NCBI GenBank assembly: GCA_030372965.1 | Contig: JAUCQC010000170.1 | Span: forward strand, 1-58,029 | Length of the DNA stretch: 58,029 nucleotides | Reading direction: 5' to 3' | Origin: a bacterium | GTDB lineage: Bacteria; Zhuqueibacterota; QNDG01; DTFT01 | Part shown: positions 19,298-27,307 of the stretch, one piece after another | Layout: the number at the start of each line of letters is the position of its first letter | Position numbering within the stretch: position 1 is the first letter of the stretch | Program-made: the position numbers and the translations under genes | Notes under the pieces: model-generated | Seen by the model: only the letters and a program-made list of their open reading frames with translations | What the model was told of the DNA's origin: nothing | The model's database searches: none

Positions 19298-19326
19298 TTG
19301 ACTTTTTTACGGATTGTTGACATATT
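19298..19326 (+). promoter_or_regulatory. Sigma70-type promoter giving a near-leaderless DUF2085 mRNA
   Basis: TTGACT (19298-19303), 17 bases, then CATATT (19321-19326). The ATG at 19334 is only seven bases past the -10 element and has no Shine-Dalgarno, so transcription should begin at or next to the start codon. Confidence 0.5.
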
Positions 19327-19333
19327 ACAAACC

Positions 19334-19840
19334 ATGGAGAAAAGAGGACTTTTCGCGGTTATCGCGTGGGCCGCGGCTTTGGCCGGACTGCTGTTCCCCC
19401 TGGTCCCGGCCGTTTGGAATGGCTTGGGCATGGGTCCCGATTTCATCCCGGCCTGTATCCGGTTCGGATACTCGTACGCCTGCCATCAGATACCGGAACG
19501 GTCCATTTTCCTTTTCGGCGAACCCATGGCCGTATGCGCCCGGTGTTACGGGGTTTACGCCGGATACGCGGCAGGCACGGCCGTCTGGTTTCTTCTCCGC
19601 AAGCGCCTGAAAGCGAAATCGCCCAAACCGGCCCTTTTTCCGGCCTGCCTGGCGCCCGCGGCCCTGGATTTCATCATGGGCCACCTGGGCCTCTTTGAAT
19701 CGCCCAACAGCCTGAGAATGCTCACCGGATTCGCGGCCGGAGCCGCGGTTCCCTTCTATCTTCTGCCCGCGGTGTTCGATCTCGTCACCGGAGTCCCGCA
19801 CCTGAGAGGAGTGACATGCAAGAAAAGCCCGGCAAACTGA
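19334..19840 (+). CDS. DUF2085 family membrane protein
   Basis: This 168-residue membrane protein carries the DUF2085 signature: YACHQIPERSIFLFGEPM (Cys50-His51) followed by CARCYGVYAGY (Cys68, Cys71). Hydrophobic helices lie near 7-24, 72-88, 98-115 and 125-150. Family function is unknown; the Cys/His cluster hints at a metal or redox role. The ORF track starts at 19112, but the upstream part is AT-rich and non-coding in character, and a promoter abuts ATG 19334. It overlaps the next gene by 25 bases. The C-terminus ends VTCKKSPAN. Confidence 0.88.
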   Translation: MEKRGLFAVIAWAAALAGLLFPLVPAVWNGLGMGPDFIPACIRFGYSYACHQIPERSIFLFGEPMAVCARCYGVYAGYAAGTAVWFLLRKRLKAKSPKPALFPACLAPAALDFIMGHLGLFESPNSLRMLTGFAAGAAVPFYLLPAVFDLVTGVPHLRGVTCKKSPAN

Positions 19841-20322
19841 TTCCGGCCCTGGCCGGCGGCGCGTTCATCGCTTTCTTTTCGCGTACGCCCCTGCTCAATC
19901 TCGGCAATTGCCTGTGCTGTCTCTGGGTCGTGGCCGGCGGGTTTCTCGCGGCCTGGATGCACAGGCGGTCGCTTCCCCCGGGCGGGAACCTGACTTCTTC
20001 GGAAGGCGCCATGACCGGGTTTCTGGCCGGCGCTTTCGGCGCCCTGTTCGGCTCATTTCTCCACTACTTTTTCGCGTTCATCGGCCTCGATTTCTCCACG
20101 GCCATTCTGGACGAGATGCTCGGCGGCATGGAGGACATGCCGGAGGAGCTCGCGGAATCCATGGAGGCGATCCGGTCCATGGGCGCTTTTCACCCGGTCA
20201 TGGTCGTGCTCGGGCTGGTGTCGAGCTTCATCGTCAATTCCATTTTCGCCACGGCCGGCGGCCTGATCGCCGCGTCCCTCCTGAAAAAACAATCCGCACC
20301 CTCAGGCCGGAGGAAGCGTTGA
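19816..20322 (+). CDS. Uncharacterised four-helix membrane protein
   Basis: This 168-residue protein starts within the end of the DUF2085 gene; AGGAG lies five bases before ATG 19816. Hydrophobic segments are near 9-20, 28-46, 65-92 and 125-155. The segment NLGNCLCCLWVVAGGFLAAW resembles a widespread family of small uncharacterised bacterial membrane proteins with a Cys-rich second helix. A soluble acidic stretch (about 97-118: DEMLGGMEDMPEELAES) separates helices three and four. Overlap with both neighbours suggests a functional link with the DUF2085 protein and the following lipoprotein. I cannot assign a function. Confidence 0.8.
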   Translation: MQEKPGKLIPALAGGAFIAFFSRTPLLNLGNCLCCLWVVAGGFLAAWMHRRSLPPGGNLTSSEGAMTGFLAGAFGALFGSFLHYFFAFIGLDFSTAILDEMLGGMEDMPEELAESMEAIRSMGAFHPVMVVLGLVSSFIVNSIFATAGGLIAASLLKKQSAPSGRRKR

Positions 20323-20855
20323 GACGCGTCATTCCCCGGCTCCTGTTCCTTCTCGCGGGCCTGGCCGGCCTCTCCTGCTCGGATCACGGCCTGTCTCCGG
20401 CCGCCTATGAGCCGGGTTCGGGTCTGCGGGGCCGCGTCACCTTCACGGGCGCGTGGCCCGACTCGACGAAGGACGTGGTGCTCGTCGTATCCAGGAAGTA
20501 CCCGGAAGGCATCACGGACCGCGACGGACTGATCGCTTTCGTCCTGCAGAATTTTCTCAGCGGCGGCATTCAGCTCTGCGACACCATCCCGAGGAACGCC
20601 GAGGTGTACGATTATCACATCCGGCTCCAGCCCGGCGTCTACGAGTGGGTGTTCGTCATCTGGTTCCCGGACACGCCCGATTACCTGTACGGCGTCAAGG
20701 AGCTGGGCGCCTATTACCGGAACCCGGATCTGCAGACCCGGCCCTCAGCCGTGGAGATCATCGACGGCGTGACCTATGACCGCGTCAACATCTCGGCCGA
20801 TTTCGCGAATGTCGGCAGGGAACTGCCGTTCTTCAGGCGGGGGAGGACGAGATGA
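20319..20855 (+). CDS. Small lipoprotein preceding the TonB-dependent receptor
   Basis: This is a predicted 178-residue lipoprotein with signal RRVIPRLLFLLAGLAGLSC and lipobox Cys20. The mature part reads like a compact beta domain (GLRGRVTFTGAWPDSTKDVVLVVSRK onward). The ORF track starts at 19908, but that overlaps the upstream gene entirely. A TTG at 20319 with AGGAAG upstream overlaps the previous stop by four bases (TTGA) and begins the signal peptide. Its own stop overlaps the receptor start. It may be a surface partner of the receptor, as small lipoproteins often are. The family is not recognised. Confidence 0.78.
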   Translation: MRRVIPRLLFLLAGLAGLSCSDHGLSPAAYEPGSGLRGRVTFTGAWPDSTKDVVLVVSRKYPEGITDRDGLIAFVLQNFLSGGIQLCDTIPRNAEVYDYHIRLQPGVYEWVFVIWFPDTPDYLYGVKELGAYYRNPDLQTRPSAVEIIDGVTYDRVNISADFANVGRELPFFRRGRTR

Positions 20856-23101
20856 GGCGGGGCCCGGCACGGGCGGCGGCCGCGGCCGCCTGTCGGTTGC
20901 TGCTATTCGTCCGCGCGGGCGTTTCAGCCCAGGACCGCGGCCGGCTGGAGGGGCGCGTCGTGGACGAGGCGACCGGGCGGCCGCTGTGGGGCGTCAATGT
21001 CATGGTCAAGGGAACCTGGCTCGGTGCCGTGACGGACGAGGCGGGACGATTCGCGGTGTCGGCCGTGCCCGCCGGCCGCTGCGATGTCGAGGCCTCGCTC
21101 ATGGGCTACGAGAAACGGACCGCGGCCGGCCTGGAGATCGCCGCGGGCGCGGCCACGGAGGTGACGCTCCGGCTGAAGCAGACCCTGATCCGCAGGCCGG
21201 CCGAGATCGTGACGGCCTCGAAGCGGAAGCAGGCCATCGAGGACGCGCCCGTGACCGTGGACGTGGTCGGAGACGCGGAAATACGGTCGCGGAACGCGGT
21301 CACGCTCGACAAGGTGCTGGAGAACACGGCCGGCATGGGCGTGACCGACGGCCAGATCGACCTGCGCGGCTCCACGGGGTTCAATTACGCGGCCGGCAGC
21401 CGCGTGCTCCTGCTGGTCGACGGGCATCCCCTCATCAACGGCGACACCGGCGGCATCAACTGGGACGCGATACCGATCGAGGAAGTGGAGCGCGTGGAGG
21501 TGGTGAAGGGCGCGGGGTCCGCGCTGTACGGCTCGAACGCGCTGGCCGGCATGGTGAATGTCATCACGCGCGACCCGTCGGCCGCGCCGGAAACGCGGGT
21601 GCGGATGACGGCCGGGTTCCACGACACCCCGGCCTACGACGCCTGGCGCTGGACGGACCGGTTTCTGACCTACCGGCTGTTCGACCGCGGGGAACTCGAT
21701 CTTAGGAACCCGCTGGGTTTCGCCGGACTGGACGTCTCGCACAGCCGCGCCGTCGGCCCGGTGGGCCTCTCGGTCACGGCCGGCCGCAAGGGAGGAACCG
21801 GTTATGGCCAGAACGGGTGGGTGGAGCGGTGGAACGCGGGCGTGAAGATGAAGGCGCGCACCTCGGAGCGGGGCACGCTGAACCTCTCGGCCGGCCACAC
21901 GGACAACGACCACGGCGAGGTGACCCAGTGGCTGAGCCAGAGCCGGCCGCTCGAAGTGCCCCCGTCCGAAGCCGGCAACTCCATCCGCTACAGAAAATCG
22001 AACGCGGCCGTCACGTACCGGCACATCCTGAACCCGTCCCTGGCCTACACCCTGAAGGCGAACTGGTACCGAACGCACTGGAAGAACGACTACCAGGACA
22101 ACCGGGACGGGGCGCGGACGGACAAGACCGGCGCGGAGGCGCAGTTCGACGCGCTGTGGGGCAGGCACGCGGCCACCTTCGGGGCGGAAGCGGCGCACAA
22201 CCGCGCGGAATCGGACATTTACGGGAGTCCGGAGACGCTCGATCTCGCGGTGTACGGCGAGGACGGCCTGCGGTTCGCGGAGCGGGCGACGCTGACCGCC
22301 GGCCTGCGCTACGATTTTCACCGGGTGCGGGGTGTGTATTCGGACGGCCAGCTCAGCCCCCGGCTCGGGCTTGTCTTCAGGCCGGACGCGGAGACGTCGC
22401 TGCGCGCGTCCTTCGGCCGGGGGTTCCGGGCGCCGTCCATCGCCGAGGTGTTCGCGGACATCACGGTGTCGGGCTTTCACGTGAGCCCGAACCTCGACCT
22501 GCGCAGGGCCGAGCGGGCCTGGAGCGCCGAGATCGGCGCGGGCCGCACCGTGGACCTGGGCCGGCTGTCACCGGTTTTGGACGGGTCGCATCCCGTGCTC
22601 CTGTTCGACGCCGCGGTCTTCAGGAGCGATTACCGGGACATGATCGAGGTCGGCCTGAAGCCCGGCAGTCAGGACATCCAGTTTCTCAACATCGGAAGCG
22701 CGTTCACGCAGGGATTCGAAGGCCGCGTCCGGGCGTCTCTGTGGGCCGGCCGGCTGTCCGGGCAGGCTGGATACACCTTCGTCGACTCCCGGGACCGCGG
22801 CACCGGCCGTCCCCTGCGGTACCGATCGAAACACAGGCTGAACGCGGGAGCGGAATGGAGGACCGGCCGGCTGACCTTCGGCCTGGACGCCCGCTTCGCG
22901 AGCCGGATCGAGGAGACCCTGCTTTACAACGCGGACGAGCGCGTGCCGGTGAGGGTCTTGGACGGCCGCGTCGGGCTCGACCTGGGCCGGACCGACCTCG
23001 TGATCGAGTGCACCAACATGGGCAATTACATGTACACGCTTCGCGAGCGGATGCTGGAGCCGATCCGCGCCTTCTCCCTGACCCTGAGGACCGCATGGTG
23101 A
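20852..23101 (+). CDS. TonB-dependent outer-membrane receptor
   Basis: This 749-residue receptor contains a signal peptide (1-26), a carboxypeptidase-regulatory-like domain (about 30-112: GRVVDEATGRPLWGVNVMVKG), a plug (about 122-235) and a 22-strand-type barrel. Plug landmarks are LLLVDGHPLINGDTGGINW and IEEVERVEVVKGAGSALYGSNALAGMVNV. Barrel landmarks include FGRGFRAPSIAEVF. The plug and the NMGNYMYTLRERM end resemble vitamin B12 or metal-chelate receptors, but the ligand is not determined. It starts in the stop of the lipoprotein gene (ATGA), and its stop overlaps the argH start, so all three are probably co-translated. No TonB/ExbBD genes are in the window. Confidence 0.93.
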   Translation: MRRGPARAAAAAACRLLLFVRAGVSAQDRGRLEGRVVDEATGRPLWGVNVMVKGTWLGAVTDEAGRFAVSAVPAGRCDVEASLMGYEKRTAAGLEIAAGAATEVTLRLKQTLIRRPAEIVTASKRKQAIEDAPVTVDVVGDAEIRSRNAVTLDKVLENTAGMGVTDGQIDLRGSTGFNYAAGSRVLLLVDGHPLINGDTGGINWDAIPIEEVERVEVVKGAGSALYGSNALAGMVNVITRDPSAAPETRVRMTAGFHDTPAYDAWRWTDRFLTYRLFDRGELDLRNPLGFAGLDVSHSRAVGPVGLSVTAGRKGGTGYGQNGWVERWNAGVKMKARTSERGTLNLSAGHTDNDHGEVTQWLSQSRPLEVPPSEAGNSIRYRKSNAAVTYRHILNPSLAYTLKANWYRTHWKNDYQDNRDGARTDKTGAEAQFDALWGRHAATFGAEAAHNRAESDIYGSPETLDLAVYGEDGLRFAERATLTAGLRYDFHRVRGVYSDGQLSPRLGLVFRPDAETSLRASFGRGFRAPSIAEVFADITVSGFHVSPNLDLRRAERAWSAEIGAGRTVDLGRLSPVLDGSHPVLLFDAAVFRSDYRDMIEVGLKPGSQDIQFLNIGSAFTQGFEGRVRASLWAGRLSGQAGYTFVDSRDRGTGRPLRYRSKHRLNAGAEWRTGRLTFGLDARFASRIEETLLYNADERVPVRVLDGRVGLDLGRTDLVIECTNMGNYMYTLRERMLEPIRAFSLTLRTAW

Positions 23102-24282
23102 AACTCTGGCAGAAAAAATCGAAGACGGATCCGGACCCGGACGTCGAAACCTTCACCGCGGGCGACGACCCCGACCTGGACCTGCGGCTGGCGGCGTACG
23201 ACTGCGCGGCTTCGGCGGGCCACGCCCGGATGCTGGGGAAGATCGGCGTGCTTCAGCCGGACGAGGTGCGCCGTCTCGTGGACGAGCTGGACGCCATCCG
23301 GCGGTCGGCGGAGGAAGGCCGTTTCGAGATTCCCCGCGAGATGGAGGACTGCCACACCGCCATCGAGAACCGGCTCACGGAAAAGCTCGGCGAACTCGGG
23401 AAGAAAATCCACACCGGCCGGTCGCGGAACGACCAGGTGCTGGCGGCCCTGCGCCTGTTCTGCATCGCCGAGGCGGGCCGGATCCGTTCGGCCGCGGAAG
23501 CCCTGACCGCCGGCCTGAAGGGCCTGTCCGGCCGCTCCGGAGGCGTGGCCATACCCGGGTACACGCACACGCGCAAGGCCATGCCCTCGTCGATCGGGTT
23601 GTGGGCCGGCGGATACGCCTTAGCGCTGGAGGAGGACGCCCGGCTCCTCGAATTCATCCGGGGCCGCATGGACCAGTCGCCGCTCGGCACGGGCGCCGGA
23701 TACGGCGTGCCTCTCGACGTGGACCGGGCTTACGCGGCGAAGGAGGCGGGATTCTCGGCCGTGCAGGAGAACCCGATCGCGGTCCAGTTGAGCCGGGGCA
23801 AGTTCGAGTCCACCCTCGTCCACTGCCTCGCGCTGTTCATGCTCGACGCGAACCGGCTGGCGACGGACCTCATTTTCTTCTCCATGCCGGACACGGGATT
23901 CGTCCGCCTGCCCGCGGCTTTCTGCACCGGCAGTTCCATCATGCCGCAGAAGAAAAATCCGGACGTCCTGGAGCTGGTGCGCGCGAAGTACCACGCCGTT
24001 CTCGCCTGCCAGATCCAGCTGCAGACGACCACAGCCGGCCTGATCTCCGGCTACCACCGCGACCTGCAGCTCACGAAGAAACCGCTCATGGAGGCGCTGG
24101 ACGCGGCGGCCGACTCGCTGGCCATTCTGGCGAAGCTGGTGTCCGGCCTGGAGGTGGACGAGGCGGCCTGCGCGAAGGCGCTCACGGAGGAGGTCTTCGC
24201 CACGGAGCGCGTGTACGCGCTCGTGAAGCAGGGCGTGCCGTTCCGCGAGGCGTACCGGAGGGTGGGAAAACAGTACGAGTGA
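23095..24282 (+). CDS. argH: Argininosuccinate lyase
   Basis: This 395-residue member of the fumarase/aspartase superfamily cleaves argininosuccinate to arginine and fumarate. Landmarks are HTGRSRNDQV, GYTHTRKAMPSSIGLW and the catalytic loop GSSIMPQKKNPDVLELVRAK with Ser281. The protein is shorter than most ArgH (about 440-460 residues) and ends right after the conserved KQGVPFREAYRRVG. The ORF track starts at 21817, inside the receptor; ATG 23095 overlaps the receptor stop and begins just before the conserved domain. No other arginine genes are nearby. Being coupled to a TonB receptor is unusual. Confidence 0.92.
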   Translation: MVKLWQKKSKTDPDPDVETFTAGDDPDLDLRLAAYDCAASAGHARMLGKIGVLQPDEVRRLVDELDAIRRSAEEGRFEIPREMEDCHTAIENRLTEKLGELGKKIHTGRSRNDQVLAALRLFCIAEAGRIRSAAEALTAGLKGLSGRSGGVAIPGYTHTRKAMPSSIGLWAGGYALALEEDARLLEFIRGRMDQSPLGTGAGYGVPLDVDRAYAAKEAGFSAVQENPIAVQLSRGKFESTLVHCLALFMLDANRLATDLIFFSMPDTGFVRLPAAFCTGSSIMPQKKNPDVLELVRAKYHAVLACQIQLQTTTAGLISGYHRDLQLTKKPLMEALDAAADSLAILAKLVSGLEVDEAACAKALTEEVFATERVYALVKQGVPFREAYRRVGKQYE

Positions 24283-24411
24283 GCGGCGTTATCCCGGGCT
24301 CTTCCGGCGGAGTCCGGGCCGCGTCCGGCCTGGTTTCGTCCCGCGGCCGTTCCGCGCGCCGTACCGGCCCGCGGCAAGTGAATCATCGAGTAACGAACGA
24401 AAGGAAATTCA

Positions 24412-24957
24412 ATGTCCATATTCACCAGAGAGTCCCCGGCCCCGGTCCCGGACAGGAATGAACACAGGAATGAAAACCGCAATGAAAACCGGAGCGAGAA
24501 CAGAAACGAGAACAGGAACGAACACCGGCACGACCGCAGGCACGACCATCGGCACGACCGCAGGGACGATCACCGGAGCGAATCGCCGGTGCCGGCAGAC
24601 AAACTCACCGATTTCCAGCAATTGAATGTCTGGCAGAAGGCGCACAAGCTCGCGCTGGAAGTGTTCGCGGTCACCCGGAAATTCCCCAAGGAGGAGCGGG
24701 AGGAAATGGCGCGCACCGTCCGCAGGATCGCCACGGTCATTCCCGCGAAAATCGCCGAGGGATTCATGCGCCGGCATCCCCGCGACAAGGAAGCCTCGTA
24801 CCGCATGAGCCAGGACGCCATCGAGGAGCTGAAATACCACCTGATTCTGTCCCGGGATCTCGGCTTTCTGAAGGACGCAGAAGAGATACTGATGGCCGTC
24901 GACGAGGTCGCGCGCATGCTCACCGGACTGGTACGGTCCGCGCGGCACGGCAACTGA
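24412..24957 (+). CDS. Four-helix bundle protein with N-terminal tetrapeptide repeat
   Basis: Residues about 62-178 match the four-helix bundle family related to proteins of 23S rRNA intervening sequences (DFQQLNVWQKAHKLALEVFAVTRKFPKEE, IPAKIAEGF, ELKYHLILSRDLGFL). Such proteins form small oligomeric bundles; relatives include the Avd accessory proteins of retroelements, but no reverse transcriptase is present here. Uniquely, residues 15-58 are eleven tandem R-x-E/D-x units (RNEH, RNEN, RSEN, RHDR, RHDH and similar) encoded by a 12-bp repeat. AAAGGAAATTCA precedes the ATG. It stands alone, followed by a strong terminator. The role is unknown; nucleic-acid binding by the charged arm is a guess. 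Confidence 0.85.
   Translation: MSIFTRESPAPVPDRNEHRNENRNENRSENRNENRNEHRHDRRHDHRHDRRDDHRSESPVPADKLTDFQQLNVWQKAHKLALEVFAVTRKFPKEEREEMARTVRRIATVIPAKIAEGFMRRHPRDKEASYRMSQDAIEELKYHLILSRDLGFLKDAEEILMAVDEVARMLTGLVRSARHGN
24454..24585 (+). repeat. 12-bp in-frame tandem repeat, 11 units
   Basis: Eleven consecutive 12-base units of the type AGGAATGAAAAC or CGGCACGACCGC encode R-x-E/D-x tetrapeptides in frame. Early units are Asn/Glu-rich and later units His/Asp-rich, suggesting repeat expansion followed by drift. Confidence 0.9.
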
Positions 24958-24961
24958 CCGT

Positions 24962-25022
24962 CCGAAAACCGGTTGCGGAGTCCGCCAGGCGTCCCGAGCA
25001 GGGGCGCCTGGTCCGTTTTCGG
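24962..25022 (+). terminator. Strong nested hairpin terminator
   Basis: An 11-bp stem CCAGGCGTCCC/GGGGCGCCTGG (24985-25011, loop GAGCA) is nested in an outer pairing CCGAAAAC/GTTTTCGG. The GTTTTC after the inner stem forms the U tract. It ends the four-helix-bundle transcript. Confidence 0.7.
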
Positions 25023-25070
25023 GCAACCCGGAGGGCGGGGGGACGTATAAACTAACGTTGGCACGTTAAC

Positions 25071-25119
25071 ACGTTGACACGTTTGAACGTTCAAACGTTC
25101 CAACGTGTCAACGTTTTTT
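25071..25119 (+). terminator. ACGTT palindromic repeat acting as a likely terminator
   Basis: ACGTTGACACGTTTGAACG (25071-25089) pairs with CGTTCCAACGTGTCAACGT (25096-25114), a 19-bp stem with one mismatch, followed by a run of six T. More copies of the same ACGTT words lie just upstream (25053-25070), and a related copy is at 13222. It separates the four-helix-bundle gene from the ABC operon. Confidence 0.6.
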
Positions 25120-25130
25120 CCGGAGTCCGC

Positions 25131-26057
25131 ATGCTGAAAATCGAGAATCTTGTCAAATCCTTCAACGGGACGATCGCGGTCGACCGGATTTCCTTCGAGG
25201 TCCGGAAGGGGGAAATCTTCGGGTTTTTGGGACCCAACGGCGCCGGCAAGACGACCACGATCAACATGATCAGCGGCCTGCTGAAGCCGGACGCGGGCGC
25301 CATTCATCTCGACGGACGCGACATGCTTTCCGGCGGCCCGGCGCTCCGGAAAAATCTGGGCGTGGTGCCCCAGGACGTGGCGCTCTACGAGGAGCTGAAC
25401 GCGGTCGAGAATCTCCGGTTCTGGGGCGGGCTGTACGGCCTCAAAGGCGCGCCCCTCAGGCGGCGGATCGACGAACTTCTCGAGGCCACGGGACTCGCGG
25501 ACCGGGCCAAGGAGCGCGTGTCCGGCTATTCGGGCGGAATGAAGCGGCGGCTGAACATGGCCGCGGGCATGGTTCACAAGCCCAAGCTGCTCCTGCTCGA
25601 CGAGCCGACGGTGGGCATCGATCCCCAGGCCCGAAACCACATGCTCGGCCTGGTCCGGGTCTTCGCGAAGCAGGGCACGACCATCCTCTACACCACCCAT
25701 TATCTGGACGAGGCCGAAAGCCTCTGCGGCCGGCTGGCCATCATCGACCACGGCCGCATTCTGGCCTCGGGCACGCAGGACGCGATCAAGCGCATCGTCG
25801 GCGAGAACCGCCTGGTCAGGGTGACGGGCCGGTTTTCCGGAATCGCGGCCGAGCGGCTTCAGAAGAAAATCAAGTCCCTGACCGTCGTTTCAGCGGCCGA
25901 GAACGAGGCCGTGTTCAGCCTGCCGGTGGCGCAGGGCACGGGCCGGTTCCTCGAGGCGCTCATCGCCGGCGGGCTTGAAATCGAGAATGTCGGCATCAAG
26001 GAGCCGAGCCTCGACTCGGTGTTCATCAAGCTCACCGGAAGGGAGCTCCGCGATTGA
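25131..26057 (+). CDS. ABC-2 type transporter ATP-binding protein
   Basis: This 308-residue ATPase has Walker A GPNGAGKTTT (about 37-46), signature YSGGMKRRLN, Walker B LLLLDEPTVGID and a switch histidine in TTHYLDEAE. A C-terminal domain of about 80 residues is typical of ABC-2 exporters such as the CcmA/NatA/DrrA group. The ORF track starts at 25074 inside the ACGTT repeat; ATG 25131 with CGGAG upstream begins the conserved LKIENLVKSF and is preferred. It is the first gene of a three-gene operon with two permeases, and its stop overlaps the first permease start. The exported substrate is unknown. Confidence 0.94.
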   Translation: MLKIENLVKSFNGTIAVDRISFEVRKGEIFGFLGPNGAGKTTTINMISGLLKPDAGAIHLDGRDMLSGGPALRKNLGVVPQDVALYEELNAVENLRFWGGLYGLKGAPLRRRIDELLEATGLADRAKERVSGYSGGMKRRLNMAAGMVHKPKLLLLDEPTVGIDPQARNHMLGLVRVFAKQGTTILYTTHYLDEAESLCGRLAIIDHGRILASGTQDAIKRIVGENRLVRVTGRFSGIAAERLQKKIKSLTVVSAAENEAVFSLPVAQGTGRFLEALIAGGLEIENVGIKEPSLDSVFIKLTGRELRD

Positions 26058-27307
26058 TCGGCCGGCTGCTTCATAAGGACATGCTCCGGCGGATGCGGAA
26101 TCCTGGCGGATTCATCCTCCTCCTGATCATGCCGCTTCTGTTCGCCATGCTCATCGGTCTCGCGTTCGGGCCGTCCGGGGGCGGGGAGAGGCGGATCCGC
26201 ATCACGCTTCTGTTCGAGGACCGGGACGGAAGCATCGCGTCGAAGATGCTGAAGAGCGCCTTCGGTCAGGGCGAGCTGTCCAGCCTCTTCGACGTCCGGC
26301 CCGTGGGCGCGGACAGCGGCGCCGTTCTCATGAACGCGGGAAAGGCCTCGGCGCTTCTCGTCGTTCCCGCCGGGTTCGGCGACTCCCTTCTGAACCGGCG
26401 GCGAGCCGAACTGTTCCTGGTCAAGAATCCCTCCGAGTCGTTCGGCCCGAAAATCGCGGAGGAGACCGTCCGCCTGTTCGCGGAGGCCGGGGACCGCTTC
26501 GTGCGGATCGCCGGGGCTCCCCTGGAGAACATCCGCGTCCAGTCGGAGCGGAAGGAAAGCCCTTCGGACTGGGAGGTGGCGGCCGTGGCCGTGCAGTTCA
26601 GCCGGCTCGTGGACCGGGTTTCGGCGTATCTCATTCCTCCGAAAATCGATCTGACGATCCGATCCGCGGCGCCCGGCAAGGCCGCGTCCGATTCCTACAA
26701 TCTCTACGCGGACATTCTGTCCGGCCTGTCGGTCATGTGCCTTCTGTTCATACTCGACGTGCTGTCCCGGGACATCCATGAGGAGCGGCAGAAGAAGACC
26801 CTGCTTCGTCTCCGCGCCGGTCCCGCTTCCGTCTCCTCGCTGGTCGCGGCCAAGATCCTGTTCGTCTTCTTGAGCGGGCTGGCGGCCCACGGCCTGGTGT
26901 GGGGCGGCGCAGCCGCGCTGTTCGGCGTCCGCATGGACGCGAGACAGCTCCTTCTGTTTCTTCCCTTCTCCATGGTGCTGGTGGCGGCACTCACCGGCGT
27001 TGTCTTCATGGTGCAGGGCCTGAGCCGGACGCTGTCGCAGGCCCAGGCGATCTCCCCGGCGGTCATCATCACCTTCAGCATGCTGGGCGGGTCCATGCTG
27101 CCGGTCCGCAACCTGCCCGGTTTCCTCCAGAAGGCGGCCGCGTTGTCCCCGGTGACCTGGGGCGTCAGGGGCCTGCAGGGGATTCTGCTGGAGCACGCGG
27201 GTCCGGCCGGGCTCCTCAAGCCGGCCCTTATCCTCTCCCTGCTCGCCTGGTGTTTCCTGGTCCTGTCCTTCTTCCTGCTCCGGAGAAAGGCGGCCGCATG
27301 GGCGTGA
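26054..27307 (+). CDS. ABC-2 type permease, first subunit
   Basis: This 417-residue permease starts at a TTG overlapping the ATPase stop (TTGA). An N-terminal membrane helix (about 16-35) is followed by a large extracytoplasmic domain (about 40-220) and a C-terminal block of five or six helices (about 225-415), the ABC-2 layout of the YhfK/YbhS type. The segment SMLPVRNLPGFLQKAAALSPVTWGVRGLQGI is the conserved helix-loop before the last membrane span. The adjacent similar permease suggests a heterodimeric exporter. Confidence 0.9.
   Translation: MIGRLLHKDMLRRMRNPGGFILLLIMPLLFAMLIGLAFGPSGGGERRIRITLLFEDRDGSIASKMLKSAFGQGELSSLFDVRPVGADSGAVLMNAGKASALLVVPAGFGDSLLNRRRAELFLVKNPSESFGPKIAEETVRLFAEAGDRFVRIAGAPLENIRVQSERKESPSDWEVAAVAVQFSRLVDRVSAYLIPPKIDLTIRSAAPGKAASDSYNLYADILSGLSVMCLLFILDVLSRDIHEERQKKTLLRLRAGPASVSSLVAAKILFVFLSGLAAHGLVWGGAAALFGVRMDARQLLLFLPFSMVLVAALTGVVFMVQGLSRTLSQAQAISPAVIITFSMLGGSMLPVRNLPGFLQKAAALSPVTWGVRGLQGILLEHAGPAGLLKPALILSLLAWCFLVLSFFLLRRKAAAWA

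Noticed and set aside
24454-24585. 12-bp repeat as a CRISPR-like array
   Set aside because: Units are short, contiguous and in frame, without spacers.
24412-24957. Four-helix bundle protein as Avd of a diversity-generating retroelement
   Set aside because: No reverse transcriptase, template repeat or variable-repeat gene is present nearby.
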